Of a DNA stretch of 64,000 nt, positions 43,054-52,002 are shown piece after piece (position 1 is the stretch's first letter; each line of letters opens with the position of its first letter). This DNA comes from Mycetocola saprophilus (GTDB lineage: Bacteria; Actinomycetota; Actinomycetes; Actinomycetales; Microbacteriaceae): NCBI RefSeq assembly GCF_000718085.1, contig NZ_JOEC01000002.1, forward strand, positions 372,001 through 436,000. The letters are read 5' to 3'. Under the pieces are notes generated by a model, which saw nothing but the letters and a program-made list of their open reading frames with translations, searched no databases and had not been told where the DNA came from. Made by a program: the position numbers and the translations under genes.

Positions 43054-43653
43054 ATGGCAGTGGATCGCGAACGCGTGATGCGGGCGGTGTCCGAACTGAT
43101 CGAAGCGATCGGGGAGGACCCCGCCCGTCCGGGCATGCAGGACACCCCGCGTCGGGTGGCCGAGGCCTACGCCGAGTACTTCTCCGGGATCGGCGTGGAT
43201 GCCCGCGCCCTGCTGAACAACACGGTGCCGCTGGATTCCGCGGCCGATGAGCATGAAACCTCGGGACCGGGGGAGATCGTGCTGCTGCGCGATATCGAGT
43301 TTCGCTCGATCTGCGAGCACCACCTGCTGCCCTTTATCGGGGTTGCCCACGTGGCCTACCTGCCCGGCGAGAAGGTGGTGGGCCTCGGCGCACTGCCGCG
43401 AGTTGTCGACACCCTGGCGTCGCGCCCGCAGCTGCAGGAACGCCTGACCGACGAGATCGCCGACACCCTCTTCACGGGTCTGGACGCCCGCGGGGCGCTG
43501 GTGGTGATGGAGGCCAAGCACGGTTGCGTGTCCGCCCGCGGACCGCGCCAGGTGGCCTCCAGCACGGTCACCATGGCCAGCCGCGGCGAGCTGTCTGACC
43601 CACTGCGTCGGGGGGAAGTTTTCGCCCTGATCGGTGGGACCCATGACCGCTAG
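43054..43653 (+). CDS. folE: GTP cyclohydrolase I
   Basis: 199 residues. It converts GTP to dihydroneopterin triphosphate, the first step of tetrahydrofolate synthesis. SICEHHLLPFIGVAHVAY provides the Zn-binding Cys and catalytic His residues, the second Zn Cys is in KHGCVSARG, and the substrate pocket is in RVVDTLASRPQLQERLT. Length is normal. The start is 4 nt after the ftsH stop. No FMN- or THF-type riboswitch is seen. Confidence 0.98.
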   Translation: MAVDRERVMRAVSELIEAIGEDPARPGMQDTPRRVAEAYAEYFSGIGVDARALLNNTVPLDSAADEHETSGPGEIVLLRDIEFRSICEHHLLPFIGVAHVAYLPGEKVVGLGALPRVVDTLASRPQLQERLTDEIADTLFTGLDARGALVVMEAKHGCVSARGPRQVASSTVTMASRGELSDPLRRGEVFALIGGTHDR

Positions 43654-43743
43654 GCCGCAGATGGTAGTGGATGGTGGTTCGGTGACCACGAGGCTGCTGA
43701 TGGTTGGGGACGGTGGATTCTATGTCCGCTAGGCCGCTGATCA
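43643..43743 (+). repeat. Duplicated folP start region at the folE-folP junction
   Basis: ATGACCGCTAGGCCGCAGAT (from 43643, overlapping the folE stop) resembles ATGTCCGCTAGGCCGCTGAT (from 43722, the folP start) at 18 of 20 positions, 79 nt apart; between them are further related GATGGT/GACGGTGG blocks. The first copy opens a 26-codon frame ending at 43731-43733. Confidence 0.7.
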
Positions 43744-44525
43744 TGGGGGTGCTGAACGTCACCCCCGATTCCTTCTCCGATGGGGGCCACTATCTGGCTC
43801 CCGAGGATGCCATTGCCCGCGGCCGGGCCCTCGTCGAGGCCGGGGCGGACATCGTGGATGTGGGTGGGGAGTCCACCCGTCCCGGTGCCGAGATTGTCGG
43901 GGTCGCCGAGGAGATTGCCCGGGTACGACCGGCGCTGGAGGCGCTCAGCGCCGCGGGAATCACCACCTCGATCGACACGATGAACGCCGAGACCGCGCGG
44001 GTCGCCCTCGCCGCGGGCACGCTGTACGTCAACGATGTCTCGGGCGGCCAGGCCGACCCCGAGCTGCTCCGGGTGGTGGCCGCCTCGGAGACCGCGATTC
44101 TGATCGCCGGACACTGGCGTGGTCGCCTCGACGCGGGCGACAGCCTGGCCCACTATGCCGATCCGGTGAGCGAGGTTGTGGAGGAACTCTCGCGAATCGT
44201 TGCCGCTGCCCGCGCCGCGGGGATTCCCGACGATCGCATCATCCTGGATCCGGGTCTCGGGTTTTCCAAGACCGGCGCTCATAACTGGGCGATCCTGCGG
44301 GGGCTTGACCGACTGACCGCGCTGGGATTCCCGCTGCTGATCGGGGCCAGCCGCAAGCGTTTCCTCGGCGAGATGCTTCCCGCCGATGCCGAGGTAGCCG
44401 AGCGGGATCTACCCACGGCCGTCCTGACCGCGCTGATCGCCGACTCCGGCATCTGGGGGGTGCGCGTCCACGAACCCCGGGCGAGCGCCCGCGCGCTCGA
44501 CGTGTGGGAGCACCTACGCTCCTAG
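43722..44525 (+). CDS. folP: Dihydropteroate synthase
   Basis: 267 residues. It condenses 6-hydroxymethyl-dihydropterin pyrophosphate with p-aminobenzoate; this is the sulfonamide target. Pterin-binding segments: MGVLNVTPDSFSDGG (about 8-22), DIVDVGGESTRPGA, SIDTMNAETA, YVNDVSGG, ILDPGLGFSK and GASRKRFLG. Length is normal. ATG 43722 gives the family N-terminus SARPLIMGVLN; an upstream TTG frame start is rejected. There is no obvious Shine-Dalgarno. Confidence 0.97.
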   Translation: MSARPLIMGVLNVTPDSFSDGGHYLAPEDAIARGRALVEAGADIVDVGGESTRPGAEIVGVAEEIARVRPALEALSAAGITTSIDTMNAETARVALAAGTLYVNDVSGGQADPELLRVVAASETAILIAGHWRGRLDAGDSLAHYADPVSEVVEELSRIVAAARAAGIPDDRIILDPGLGFSKTGAHNWAILRGLDRLTALGFPLLIGASRKRFLGEMLPADAEVAERDLPTAVLTALIADSGIWGVRVHEPRASARALDVWEHLRS

Positions 44526-44622
44526 CGCGCCGCGGTCCGGACCGCACACCGCACCCCGGGCGCCGCGCCCGGGCGTTGGAGTCGGAGCCGCCGTTCGTGT
44601 GGCGGGGCCGAACCCACGCCCG

Positions 44623-44628
44623 TAGACT
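44623..44628 (+). promoter_or_regulatory. -10 box of folB (leaderless, inside the fol cluster)
   Basis: TAGACT, 6 nt before GTG 44635; it gives folB-folK-DUF3180 and the genes behind a separate promoter. Confidence 0.65.
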
Positions 44629-44634
44629 AGCCCC

Positions 44635-45000
44635 GTGGCTGCCAACGACTTCATTACCCTGACCGGACTGCGTGTACGCGCGCACCACGGCGTCTTCGAC
44701 TTTGAGCGCGAACAGGGCCAGGACTTCCTGATCGATCTGGTGGTCTGGCTCGACCTTCATCCGGCCGCCGCCGGGGACGATCTGGCCGCCACCGTTCACT
44801 ATGGCGAGCTCGCCGAGGCCGTGGTCGCCGCCGTGGCCGCCAACCCGGTGGACCTGATCGAAACCGTGGCCGAGCGGGTCGCCGCGGTTGCCCTGAGCTT
44901 CCCCGCCGCCGAGCGCGTGCGCGCCACCGTGCACAAGCCCGACGCCCCGATCTCGGTGCCGTTTGGCGATGTGGCCGTGACGATTGAGCGCACCCGATGA
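44635..45000 (+). CDS. folB: Dihydroneopterin aldolase
   Basis: 121 residues. It converts dihydroneopterin to 6-hydroxymethyl-dihydropterin and glycolaldehyde. ITLTGLRVRAHHGVFDFEREQGQDFLIDL is the family N-terminus, with Glu in FEREQ and Tyr in VHYGELAE contributing to the pterin site, and VHKPDAPI with the catalytic Lys. The stop overlaps the folK ATG by 4 nt. The GTG start matches the leaderless -10 box. Confidence 0.97.
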   Translation: MAANDFITLTGLRVRAHHGVFDFEREQGQDFLIDLVVWLDLHPAAAGDDLAATVHYGELAEAVVAAVAANPVDLIETVAERVAAVALSFPAAERVRATVHKPDAPISVPFGDVAVTIERTR

Positions 45001-45599
45001 CTCCGCTCCCCGGTGGGCGCATCATCCCGCCCACGCGCAATACCCAGGCGAAACTCGAGCGGCTCGCCCGCGATGATTCGCGCGCATCCGAGGCCCCGCG
45101 GCACTCCGTATCGGCGATCCTCGCGCTCGGCGCCAACCTCGGAGACCGCGCCGAAACCCTCGACGCCGCGGTTCGTGACCTGGCCGATGTGCCCGGGATC
45201 CTCGAGGTCACCCTCTCTCCGGTGGTCGATTCGGTGGCGGTGAAACTCGACGGACCCGATCCCGATGCGCCGGGATACCTGAACGCCGTCGCCCGCGTGC
45301 GCACCACGCTCAGCCCGCGCGACCTGCTGGCTGCCGGTGCCGAGATCGAGCGTGCCCACGGCCGCGAGCGTCTGGAACGCTGGGGCGATCGCACGCTGGA
45401 CATCGACATCATCACCTACGGCGATCTGGAAATCGAAACGCCCACCCTGACCATCCCGCACCCGCGCGCGGTGGAGCGAGACTTTGTGCTGGGCCCGTGG
45501 TGGGCGCTGGACCCCGACGCCGTCCTGCCCGGGGCCGGCCCAGTAGCCGATCTGCTGCGGGCTCTGAAAACCATCCCGACCGAAACGGAGCTGCCGTGA
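44997..45599 (+). CDS. folK: 6-hydroxymethyl-7,8-dihydropterin pyrophosphokinase
   Basis: 200 residues. It transfers pyrophosphate from ATP to hydroxymethyl-dihydropterin. ILALGANLGDRAETLDAAV, the ATP-site ERAHGRERLERWGDRTLDIDIITYGD and IPHPRAVERDFVLGPWWALDPDA are diagnostic. An N-terminal extension of about 40 residues (PPTRNTQAKLERLARDDSRASEAP) precedes the enzyme fold; HPPKs are usually about 160 residues. The start overlaps the folB stop (ATGA) and the end overlaps the DUF3180 start (GTGA). Confidence 0.97.
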   Translation: MTPLPGGRIIPPTRNTQAKLERLARDDSRASEAPRHSVSAILALGANLGDRAETLDAAVRDLADVPGILEVTLSPVVDSVAVKLDGPDPDAPGYLNAVARVRTTLSPRDLLAAGAEIERAHGRERLERWGDRTLDIDIITYGDLEIETPTLTIPHPRAVERDFVLGPWWALDPDAVLPGAGPVADLLRALKTIPTETELP

Positions 45600-46072
45600 A
45601 GCGCACCTCCTACGGGGTCCTGATTGGGCTTCTCGCCGTCGGTGCCGCGGTGGGCGCGCTGACAAATATGACCCTCGCCGGGCTCGGCCGTCCGCTGCTG
45701 ACGCCCGCGCTGTCGCTTCCGATCACGCTGTTGCTGATCGCCGGGGTGACCGTATTCCTGGCGGCTCGGATCTATCGCGCGATCCGGGCGACCCCGCGCC
45801 GCCGGGTCGACTCGTTCTACGCGATGCGGATCCTGGTCCTGGCCAAGGCGGAGGCCGTGACCGGGGCCCTGCTCGGCGGCGTGGGACTGGGACTGATCGG
45901 ATTTCTCCTCAGCCGCGCGGTGAGCCCCGCGCTAAACTCGTGGGTACCCCTGGTGATCGCCACCGTGGGCGCCCTGATCCTGTGCGCGGGCGGCCTCATC
46001 GCCGAATACCTGTGCACCCTGCCGGAGGATACCGACGATGACCTACCCGGAGCAGCCCCCGCGTCTTCCTGA
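45596..46072 (+). CDS. DUF3180 membrane protein
   Basis: 158 residues with four membrane helices (YGVLIGLLAVGAAVGALT, LSLPITLLLIAGVTVFLAARIY, AVTGALLGGVGLGLIGFLLSRAV, WVPLVIATVGALILCAGGLIAEYL) and the RRRVDSFYAMRILVLAKAEA block typical of DUF3180. The family occurs almost only in actinobacteria behind folK; its function is unknown. GTG 45596 lies on the folK stop. It overlaps the PH-domain gene by 35 nt. Confidence 0.9.
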   Translation: MKRTSYGVLIGLLAVGAAVGALTNMTLAGLGRPLLTPALSLPITLLLIAGVTVFLAARIYRAIRATPRRRVDSFYAMRILVLAKAEAVTGALLGGVGLGLIGFLLSRAVSPALNSWVPLVIATVGALILCAGGLIAEYLCTLPEDTDDDLPGAAPASS

Positions 46073-46691
46073 TGTGCCGAGTGAGCCCACCGCCAGTGGT
46101 CCCGAGCTGCGGGTTCCTGATGTGCCGAGTGAGCCTGTCGCCAGTGGTCCAGGGCTGCGGGTTCCTGATGCGCCGAGCGAGCCTGTCGCGGGTGGTCCCG
46201 AGCTGAGGTCACTGGAGCTCGACTATCCGCGCGATCAGTGGCAGCGGATTTCGCCGAAGTTTGCGGTGATCGAGCAGATTGGGAACACCGTCACGATGAT
46301 CGTGGTCGCCGCGGTGGCCGCCCTGATCTGGTGGCTGAACGAGTCGATCTGGCCCCTGCTGGCCGGCGGCGCGATCCTCATCGTGCTCATTATTACCGCG
46401 ATCCTGATTCCTCGTCGGGCTCGCTCCATTGGCTACCTGCTGCGCGAGGATGACCTGCTGTTTCGCCGCGGGATCATGTGGCAGCGGTTTGTCGCGGTGC
46501 CCTACGGTCGGATGCAGCTGGTCGACATCAACCGGGGGCCGATTGCCCGTGCGTTCGGCCTGGCCGAGCTGAAGTTTGTCACCGCGGCGGTGGGCACCAA
46601 CGTGATCATCCCCGGGATGCCCCTGGCGGAGGCCGAGCAGCTGCGTGACCACCTGGTGGCCGTCGCCGAGAGTCGTCGGAGCGGGCTGTGA
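46038..46691 (+). CDS. Bacterial PH-domain membrane protein (YdbS-like) with N-terminal repeats
   Basis: 217 residues. Residues 10-57 are three tandem 16-residue units (LPDVPSEPTASGPELR and two variants). Then come two membrane helices (about 77-115) and a bPH2 domain (IGYLLREDDLLFRRGIMWQRFVAVPYGRMQLVDINRGPIARAFGLAELKFVTAA). YdbS/YdbT pairs protect some bacteria from antimicrobial compounds; a lipid- or membrane-related role is plausible. The first 35 nt lie in the DUF3180 gene and the end overlaps the next PH gene by 4 nt (GTGA), so the block is tightly coupled. Confidence 0.9.
   Translation: MTYPEQPPRLPDVPSEPTASGPELRVPDVPSEPVASGPGLRVPDAPSEPVAGGPELRSLELDYPRDQWQRISPKFAVIEQIGNTVTMIVVAAVAALIWWLNESIWPLLAGGAILIVLIITAILIPRRARSIGYLLREDDLLFRRGIMWQRFVAVPYGRMQLVDINRGPIARAFGLAELKFVTAAVGTNVIIPGMPLAEAEQLRDHLVAVAESRRSGL
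46065..46208 (+). repeat. Three in-frame 48-nt tandem repeats in the PH-domain gene
   Basis: Units 46065-46112, 46113-46160 and 46161-46208, each CTTCCTGATGTGCCGAGTG-like at the start and encoding (L/V)PD(V/A)PSEPxAxGPxLR. Unit number could vary without shifting the frame. Confidence 0.9.
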
Positions 46692-48448
46692 GCGGCGAGT
46701 TTGAGCCGATCCCGCCGCCCACTCCGGCAACCACTCCCGCCGCGCCGCCGCGCACAGTCGCCGACCTGACCGACGGCGAGTGGCACCGGATGCACCCGGC
46801 GACCCCGCTGCTGCGCGGAGGGGTCGCGTTCATCGTGATCTTCGGCATCGTTGTATCGAATTTCCGCGAGCGACTGGTGGCCTTTTTTGTCCCGGTGCTC
46901 AACGGCCCCGAACAGTACGATCCGGTCACCGCGATCCTCAACTCACCCAATATTCTGCTGATTCTTGGCGGGGTGCTGGCCGTGCTGGTGCTGATGATCG
47001 TGTTCTTCTATATTTCCTGGCGGATGGCGACCTTCCGAATCGGAGCCGACGCGGTGGAGATCCGCAGCGGCATCCTGTTCCGGCGGCATCGTCGGGCCCA
47101 GCTGGATCGGATCCAGTCGGTCAATATCGCCCGGCCGCTGTTCGCCCGGATTTTTGGGGCGGCCAAGCTTGAGGTCTCGGTGGCCGGAGACGGAGCCAAC
47201 GTCAACCTGGAGTACCTGCACGCCCGCGATGCGGAGCCGCTGCGCGCGGCCCTGCTCACCCTCGCCTCGGGCAAGCAGCACCGTCCGGCAGCTCCGTCCC
47301 CAGCCACGCAAACCGCCGGTGAGGGCACGCCCAGCACCGCCTCGAAGCTCGAAAACCTGGTGACCGATCGCGCGCGTGATCTGCTCGGTCCCGAGCTGGA
47401 TCTTGCCGCCCACCAGGTCACCGCGGTGGTTCGGGTGTCCCCGCTGCGCCTGATCGTCTCGACCGTGGTGAGCCTGTCCACCGTGCTGTTGATCGTGATG
47501 GTGGTGGTGGTCACGGTCATGGTCACCCGGGGAATCTACTGGTCGCTGTTTGCGCTGCTGCCGGCGATCCTCGGTGTGGTCTCCTATTACTGGTCGCGGA
47601 TTTCCAAGTCCATGCGCTACTCGGTGGCGAGCACCTCCGCGGGCATGCGGATCGGTGCCGGGCTGCTCTCCACCACCAACGACACCGTTCCGCCCGGCCG
47701 GGTGCACGCGGTGCGGGTGACCCAGCCGCTGCTGTGGCGTCCGTTTGGGTGGTGGCGGGTTCAGATCAACCGGGCCGGCACCTCGGCGCTGAACGCCGCC
47801 GACTCGGCCACCACCGCGCTGCCGGTGGGGCGGCTCGATGATGCGGCGGCCGTGGTGGGCCTGCTGCTCAACCAGCCGTTCTATCAGCCCGTGCGCGAGC
47901 TGCTCGATGATGCGCTGAACTCCCGGAATCCGCGTGGTTTTGTGGGGAACCCGCGGCGCGCGGCGTGGGTGGATCCCTTCGCCTGGCGACGCACCGGCTA
48001 CACGCTGACCGGGGATCTGTTGATCTTCCGTCGCGGGGTGATCTGGCGCCACCTGGACCTCATTCCGCTGGCCCGCCTACAGAGTCTTAACACCACGCAG
48101 GGGCCGATCGAGCGCCGGCTGCGAATCGCCAGCGTGACCGCCCACACGGTGCTCGGCCCGGTTGTGGCGACCCTGCCGCATATGTCCACCCGGGACAGTG
48201 TGGACCTGTTTGAGAAGGTTTCGGCCGCGGTGGTTGTCGCCATCGGGGCCGATACCTCGCACCGCTGGGCGCAGACGCGCGCCTCGGCACCGGTGCCCGG
48301 GGCCCCGCGGATCGACCTGGGACGCTGGGAACCGAGCAGCGAACGCGAGGCCGCGCTGGTGGCCGAGAACGCGCAGCGCTATCCGGTGGCGGGCGTTGCC
48401 GAGAATATCGAATTGGGCCCGAACCTCGGGCCGCAGGAGGAAAAGTAG
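46688..48448 (+). CDS. Large PH-domain membrane protein (YdbT-like)
   Basis: 586 residues with three bPH2 modules, each preceded by a pair of helices. Module 1: ATFRIGADAVEIRSGILFRRHRRAQLDRIQSVNIARPLFARIFGAAKLEV (about 112-165). Module 2 starts near YSVASTSAGMRIGAGLLSTTNDTVPPGRVHAVRVTQPLLWRPFGWWRVQ (about 315-365). Module 3: YTLTGDLLIFRRGVIWRHLDLIPLARLQSLNTTQGPIERRLRIASV (about 438-483). This is the YdbT layout; the two PH genes usually form a pair. GTG 46688 overlaps the YdbS-like stop. Its own stop overlaps the next start by 1 nt. Confidence 0.92.
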   Translation: MSGEFEPIPPPTPATTPAAPPRTVADLTDGEWHRMHPATPLLRGGVAFIVIFGIVVSNFRERLVAFFVPVLNGPEQYDPVTAILNSPNILLILGGVLAVLVLMIVFFYISWRMATFRIGADAVEIRSGILFRRHRRAQLDRIQSVNIARPLFARIFGAAKLEVSVAGDGANVNLEYLHARDAEPLRAALLTLASGKQHRPAAPSPATQTAGEGTPSTASKLENLVTDRARDLLGPELDLAAHQVTAVVRVSPLRLIVSTVVSLSTVLLIVMVVVVTVMVTRGIYWSLFALLPAILGVVSYYWSRISKSMRYSVASTSAGMRIGAGLLSTTNDTVPPGRVHAVRVTQPLLWRPFGWWRVQINRAGTSALNAADSATTALPVGRLDDAAAVVGLLLNQPFYQPVRELLDDALNSRNPRGFVGNPRRAAWVDPFAWRRTGYTLTGDLLIFRRGVIWRHLDLIPLARLQSLNTTQGPIERRLRIASVTAHTVLGPVVATLPHMSTRDSVDLFEKVSAAVVVAIGADTSHRWAQTRASAPVPGAPRIDLGRWEPSSEREAALVAENAQRYPVAGVAENIELGPNLGPQEEK

Positions 48449-49158
48449 TGAGTGGTCGTGCCGGACGTTTGGGTGTCGGAATCATCGGAGCCGGTCGGGT
48501 GGGCCCGGTCCTCGGGGCGGCGCTGGCCGGTGCCGGGCACGCGGTGATCGGCATCTCGGCGATCTCCGAGGCCAGCCGGGATCGGGCCGAGGCCATTCTG
48601 CCCGGGGTGCCGATCCTGGAGATTCCCGAGATCATCGAGCGCAGCGAACTGGTCATCCTGGCGGTGCCCACCGCCGAGCTTGCCGCGCTGGTTGAGGGGT
48701 TGGCCGAGGCCGGAACCTGGCAGCCGGGTCAGATTGTGCTGCATACGGCCGCCGAGTTTGGGACCGCGGTCCTCGCCCCGGCTGCATCCCGCGGGGTGAT
48801 CCCGCTCGCGCTGCACCCGGCGCTCGCCTTCACCGGCACCAGCATGGATCTGGCCCGGCTGGCCGAAAGCTATGTGGCGGTCACCGCCCCGGCACCGGTC
48901 CAGCCGATCGGGCAGGCCCTGGTGGTGGAGATGGGGGCCGAGCCGGTGATCGTCGCCGAGGATGATCGCCCGGCCTACGCCGAAGCCATCACCACGGCCA
49001 CCGCGTTCTCCCGCTCGATCGTGACCCAGGCGACCTCCATCCTGGCGGACATCGGGGTCGAGCACCCCGGCGGATTCCTCTCCTCGCTGGTGCGCAGCGC
49101 GGTGGATCAGGCGCTGCGGGAAACCACCCGCCAGCCCGAACCCGATTCGCTGATCTAG
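48448..49158 (+). CDS. Rossmann-fold DUF2520 protein
   Basis: 236 residues. GVGIIGAGRVGPVLGAALAGAGHAVIGISA (about 9-38) is an NAD(P)-binding Rossmann start, LVILAVPTAELAALVEGLA follows, and the C-terminal half (PAYAEAITTATAFSRSIVTQATSILADIGVEHPGGFLSSLVRSAVDQAL) is the DUF2520 helical domain. In many actinobacteria this gene stands next to panC and has been suggested to act in pantothenate or folate metabolism; here panC is missing and lysS follows. No reaction is proven. The GTG start overlaps the previous stop (TAGTG). Confidence 0.88.
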   Translation: MSGRAGRLGVGIIGAGRVGPVLGAALAGAGHAVIGISAISEASRDRAEAILPGVPILEIPEIIERSELVILAVPTAELAALVEGLAEAGTWQPGQIVLHTAAEFGTAVLAPAASRGVIPLALHPALAFTGTSMDLARLAESYVAVTAPAPVQPIGQALVVEMGAEPVIVAEDDRPAYAEAITTATAFSRSIVTQATSILADIGVEHPGGFLSSLVRSAVDQALRETTRQPEPDSLI

Positions 49159-49188
49159 GCGGCGGCGCGCGGCCGCGTCAGTCCGGGC

Positions 49189-49194
49189 TAAACT
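49189..49194 (+). promoter_or_regulatory. -10 box of lysS
   Basis: TAAACT, about 40 nt before the ATG, so lysS has a short leader with the ribosome-binding site AAGGAG at 49218-49223. Confidence 0.5.
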
Positions 49195-49233
49195 GGGGTG
49201 CGAACGCCACCGTCCCCAAGGAGAACACACAGT

Positions 49234-50742
49234 ATGAGCGACTCCCCCGTTGCCGCCCCGACCGATGCCGAAATCTTCGAGCAGAAGGCGGTGCGTCTGG
49301 CTAAGCGCGAACGGCTGATTGCCGAACGCACGGATGCCGCCGGCGGAGCCTACCCGGTGAGCGTCCCGATCACCACCACGATCCCCGAGCTGCGCGCCGA
49401 GTATGCCCACCTTGAGGCCGGCGAAGAGACCGGTATTACCGTGGGGATCGCCGGGCGCATCATGCACGCCCGTAACACCGGCAAGCTGTGCTTCGCGAGC
49501 CTGCAGTCGGGCGATGGATCCCGCATCCAGGCCATGGTTTCCCTGGCCGAGGTGGGCGAGGAATCGCTCGCCCGCTGGAAGGACCTGGTTGACCTGGGCG
49601 ACCACGTGTTTGTCTCCGGACAGGTGATCTCCAGCCGCCGCGGCGAGCTGTCGATCATGGTGACCGACTGGCAGATCGCCGCCAAGGCCATCCAGCCGCT
49701 GCCCAACCTGCACAATGAGCTCAGCGAGGAGAGCCGCGTGCGCGCCCGCTACCTCGACCTGATCGCCCGCGAGCAGGCCCGCAAGACCGTGAAGGATCGG
49801 GCCACCATGATGGCCAGCCTGCGTTCAACCTTCACTGGCCAGGACTTCCTCGAGGTGGAAACCCCGATGCTCCAGGTCATGCACGGCGGCGCGGCCGCTC
49901 GTCCGTTTGTGACCGAGTCCAACGCCTTCGACACCGAACTGTACCTGCGCATCGCCCCCGAGCTGTACCTCAAGCGTGCGGTGGTGGGCGGCATCGACCG
50001 GGTGTTCGAGATTAACCGCAACTTCCGCAACGAGGGTGCCGACTCGACCCATAGCCCCGAGTTCGCGATGGTTGAGGCCTACCAGGCATACGGCGACTAC
50101 AACTCCATCGCCGATCTGACCCAGGCCCTGATTCAGAACGCCGCGCTCGCCGTCGCCGACTCGCACGTGGTGACCTGGGCCGACGGCACCGAGTTTGACC
50201 TCGGTGGCGACTGGGACCGGATCGACATGTACACCTCGCTCTCCGAGGCTGCCGGTCGCGAGATCACCCCGGAAACCCCGATCGAGGAGCTCAAGGCCCT
50301 GGCCGAGGCCGAGGGTGTGGCGGTGGCTCACCCGATCCACGGTAAGTACGTCGAGGAACTGTGGGAGCACTTCGTGAAGGGGTCGCTGGTGCGTCCGACC
50401 TTCGTGATGGACTTCCCGGTGGACACCTCGCCCCTGGTGCGCGACCACCGCAGCAAGGCCGGCGTGGTTGAGAAGTGGGACCTGTACGTGCGTGGCTTCG
50501 AGCTGGCTACCGGATACTCCGAGCTGGTTGACCCGGTCATCCAGCGTGAGCGTTTTGTCGCGCAGGCCAAGCTGGCCGCCCGCGGCGACGACGAGGCCAT
50601 GCCGGTGGATGAGGACTTCCTGCGCGCACTTGAGCACGGCATGCCGCCGTCGGGTGGCATGGGCATGGGGGTTGACCGACTGATGATGGCAATCACCGGT
50701 CTCGGCATCCGCGAGACCATCCTGTTCCCGCTGGTCAAGTAG
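49234..50742 (+). CDS. lysS: Lysyl-tRNA synthetase, class II
   Basis: 502 residues. It charges tRNA-Lys with lysine. The N-terminal OB-fold anticodon domain ([29 protein letters not shown]) covers about 65-175. The class II core then shows motif 1 ([25 protein letters not shown]), motif 2 ([20 protein letters not shown]) and motif 3 ([23 protein letters not shown]). Length is normal. ATG 49234 has AAGGAG 10 nt upstream. No T-box leader is seen. A terminator closes the gene. Confidence 0.97.
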   Translation: MSDSPVAAPTDAEIFEQKAVRLAKRERLIAERTDAAGGAYPVSVPITTTIPELRAEYAHLEAGEETGITVGIAGRIMHARNTGKLCFASLQSGDGSRIQAMVSLAEVGEESLARWKDLVDLGDHVFVSGQVISSRRGELSIMVTDWQIAAKAIQPLPNLHNELSEESRVRARYLDLIAREQARKTVKDRATMMASLRSTFTGQDFLEVETPMLQVMHGGAAARPFVTESNAFDTELYLRIAPELYLKRAVVGGIDRVFEINRNFRNEGADSTHSPEFAMVEAYQAYGDYNSIADLTQALIQNAALAVADSHVVTWADGTEFDLGGDWDRIDMYTSLSEAAGREITPETPIEELKALAEAEGVAVAHPIHGKYVEELWEHFVKGSLVRPTFVMDFPVDTSPLVRDHRSKAGVVEKWDLYVRGFELATGYSELVDPVIQRERFVAQAKLAARGDDEAMPVDEDFLRALEHGMPPSGGMGMGVDRLMMAITGLGIRETILFPLVK

Positions 50743-50756
50743 GACATATCCCCAGG

Positions 50757-50778
50757 AGCCCCGGGTTTTCCCGGGGCT
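50757..50778 (+). terminator. Terminator of lysS
   Basis: A perfect 9-bp stem (50757-50765 with 50770-50778, loop TTTT), 15 nt after the stop; short T-run absent. Confidence 0.75.
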
Positions 50779-50836
50779 TCCGGTATTTAAGCGCGGACAC
50801 GCCCCGGAGATGCGGACAACGCACAGGGTTCGGGCT

Positions 50837-50842
50837 TAGCGT
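50837..50842 (+). promoter_or_regulatory. -10 box of the Pro/Gly-rich membrane protein gene (leaderless)
   Basis: TAGCGT, 6 nt before ATG 50849. Confidence 0.6.
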
Positions 50843-50848
50843 GTGGCC

Positions 50849-51664
50849 ATGTCTACCCCAGAAGAGAACCAGTCCGCGTCCCCGCAGGGCCCCGAGTCCG
50901 CTGGCGTACCCGAATCGGGTCAGCCCGTTCCCGGATTTACCCCGCCCGAATCGGCCCCCGCGTATCCCGTTCCGGGGCAGGCAGCCCCGCAGCCGGAACA
51001 GACCCCCGGTGCCTTCCCCGCACCGGAGCAGACCCCGGTGCCGGGCTTTACCCCGCCCGCCTATGGCGCGCCCGCCGCCCCGCAGCCGGGGTACGGCCAG
51101 CCCGCGGTTCCGCCGCCCGGATACGGACAGCCCGGATACGGACAGCCCGCGAATGGCCAGCCAGGTGCCGTATATCCTCCACTCACGGGCGCACCCCCGG
51201 TGCACCCCGATCAGTTCGAACGGCCGGGCCAGCGAGCCTTCCCGGCGTCGGTATCGGCACCGCTGGCATCCTTCACCCTGATTCAGTACGCGGTTCTGCT
51301 GGTCGGTGCCCTGCTCAGCACCTGGATCGGATTTGCGATCACCGGAGCCCCCTCGATCGGCGGCCTGGGTAGTAGCGCCTACACCGTGACCCTGGTGGGA
51401 TCCTCGATCTTCACCGTGCTCTTTGCTGCCGGTAGCGCGGCCCTGATCTACTTCCCGGTTCGCCGCGGACGCGCCTGGGGACGGGTGGTCGGGACCATTT
51501 TTGCCTCGATCGCCGCCGTGCTTGCGCTGTTCCAGGTCGTGGGCGCGCTGATTCAGCTGGCCTCCGAGCCCGCCCTGGGCATCATCGATCTGATACTTTC
51601 CCTGGCCGCGGTTGCAGTGAGCGTCTACTGGCTGGTCCTTGCCTGGCGAAAGCCGCGCGTCTAG
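50849..51664 (+). CDS. Pro/Gly-rich tail plus four-helix membrane protein
   Basis: 271 residues. Residues 1-130 are disordered, rich in Pro, Gly, Gln and Tyr, with GYGQPGYGQP-type repeats that resemble the N-terminal tails of many actinobacterial membrane proteins. Four membrane helices follow (ASFTLIQYAVLLVGALLSTWIGFAI, YTVTLVGSSIFTVLFAAGSAALIYF, VVGTIFASIAAVLALFQVVGALIQLA, IIDLILSLAAVAVSVYWLVLAW). No function assigned. ATG 50849 is fixed by the -10 box; two codons earlier a GTG is in frame but unsupported. Confidence 0.8.
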   Translation: MSTPEENQSASPQGPESAGVPESGQPVPGFTPPESAPAYPVPGQAAPQPEQTPGAFPAPEQTPVPGFTPPAYGAPAAPQPGYGQPAVPPPGYGQPGYGQPANGQPGAVYPPLTGAPPVHPDQFERPGQRAFPASVSAPLASFTLIQYAVLLVGALLSTWIGFAITGAPSIGGLGSSAYTVTLVGSSIFTVLFAAGSAALIYFPVRRGRAWGRVVGTIFASIAAVLALFQVVGALIQLASEPALGIIDLILSLAAVAVSVYWLVLAWRKPRV

Positions 51665-51739
51665 GCCACCGAGGGGCATCCCCGGTGCTCTCGACCGAAC
51701 GAGGTAAGTCTCGCGCGAACGAGGTACCATGGATACATC

Positions 51740-51952
51740 ATGGACAACTTCTGGGTAAACGCGCTCTGGTCGGTCACCCCGACCATCCTTGTCGGTCTGG
51801 TGTTCTGGGCCATTGTGCGCTCGATCATCCGGGCAGACCGCGGCGAACGTGCCGCGTATGCGGAGATGGAGTCGGTGGAGCGCGTACGTCTGGGCCTGCC
51901 GCCCGCACCGCGTTCCGGTGGTGCCGCCGCCAAGACGGCATCCCCCGAGTAG
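51740..51952 (+). CDS. Small single-helix membrane protein
   Basis: 70 residues: one helix (WVNALWSVTPTILVGLVFWAIVRSII, 5-30), then a charged region RADRGERAAYAEMESVERVRLGLPP and a short Ser/Ala tail. Short conserved membrane proteins with this N-terminus are common near lysS in Microbacteriaceae; function unknown. TACCAT 9 nt before the ATG could be its -10 box. Confidence 0.7.
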   Translation: MDNFWVNALWSVTPTILVGLVFWAIVRSIIRADRGERAAYAEMESVERVRLGLPPAPRSGGAAAKTASPE

Positions 51953-52002
51953 CCCGGTCCCATCCTCGCGGAGCTCCCGCCCGCGCGGGTCGGTGACCTT
52001 CC

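Noticed and set aside
43646..43734. Small gene between folE and folP
   Set aside because: The 26-codon frame from ATG 43643 has no ribosome-binding site of its own and is better explained as a duplicated folP start.
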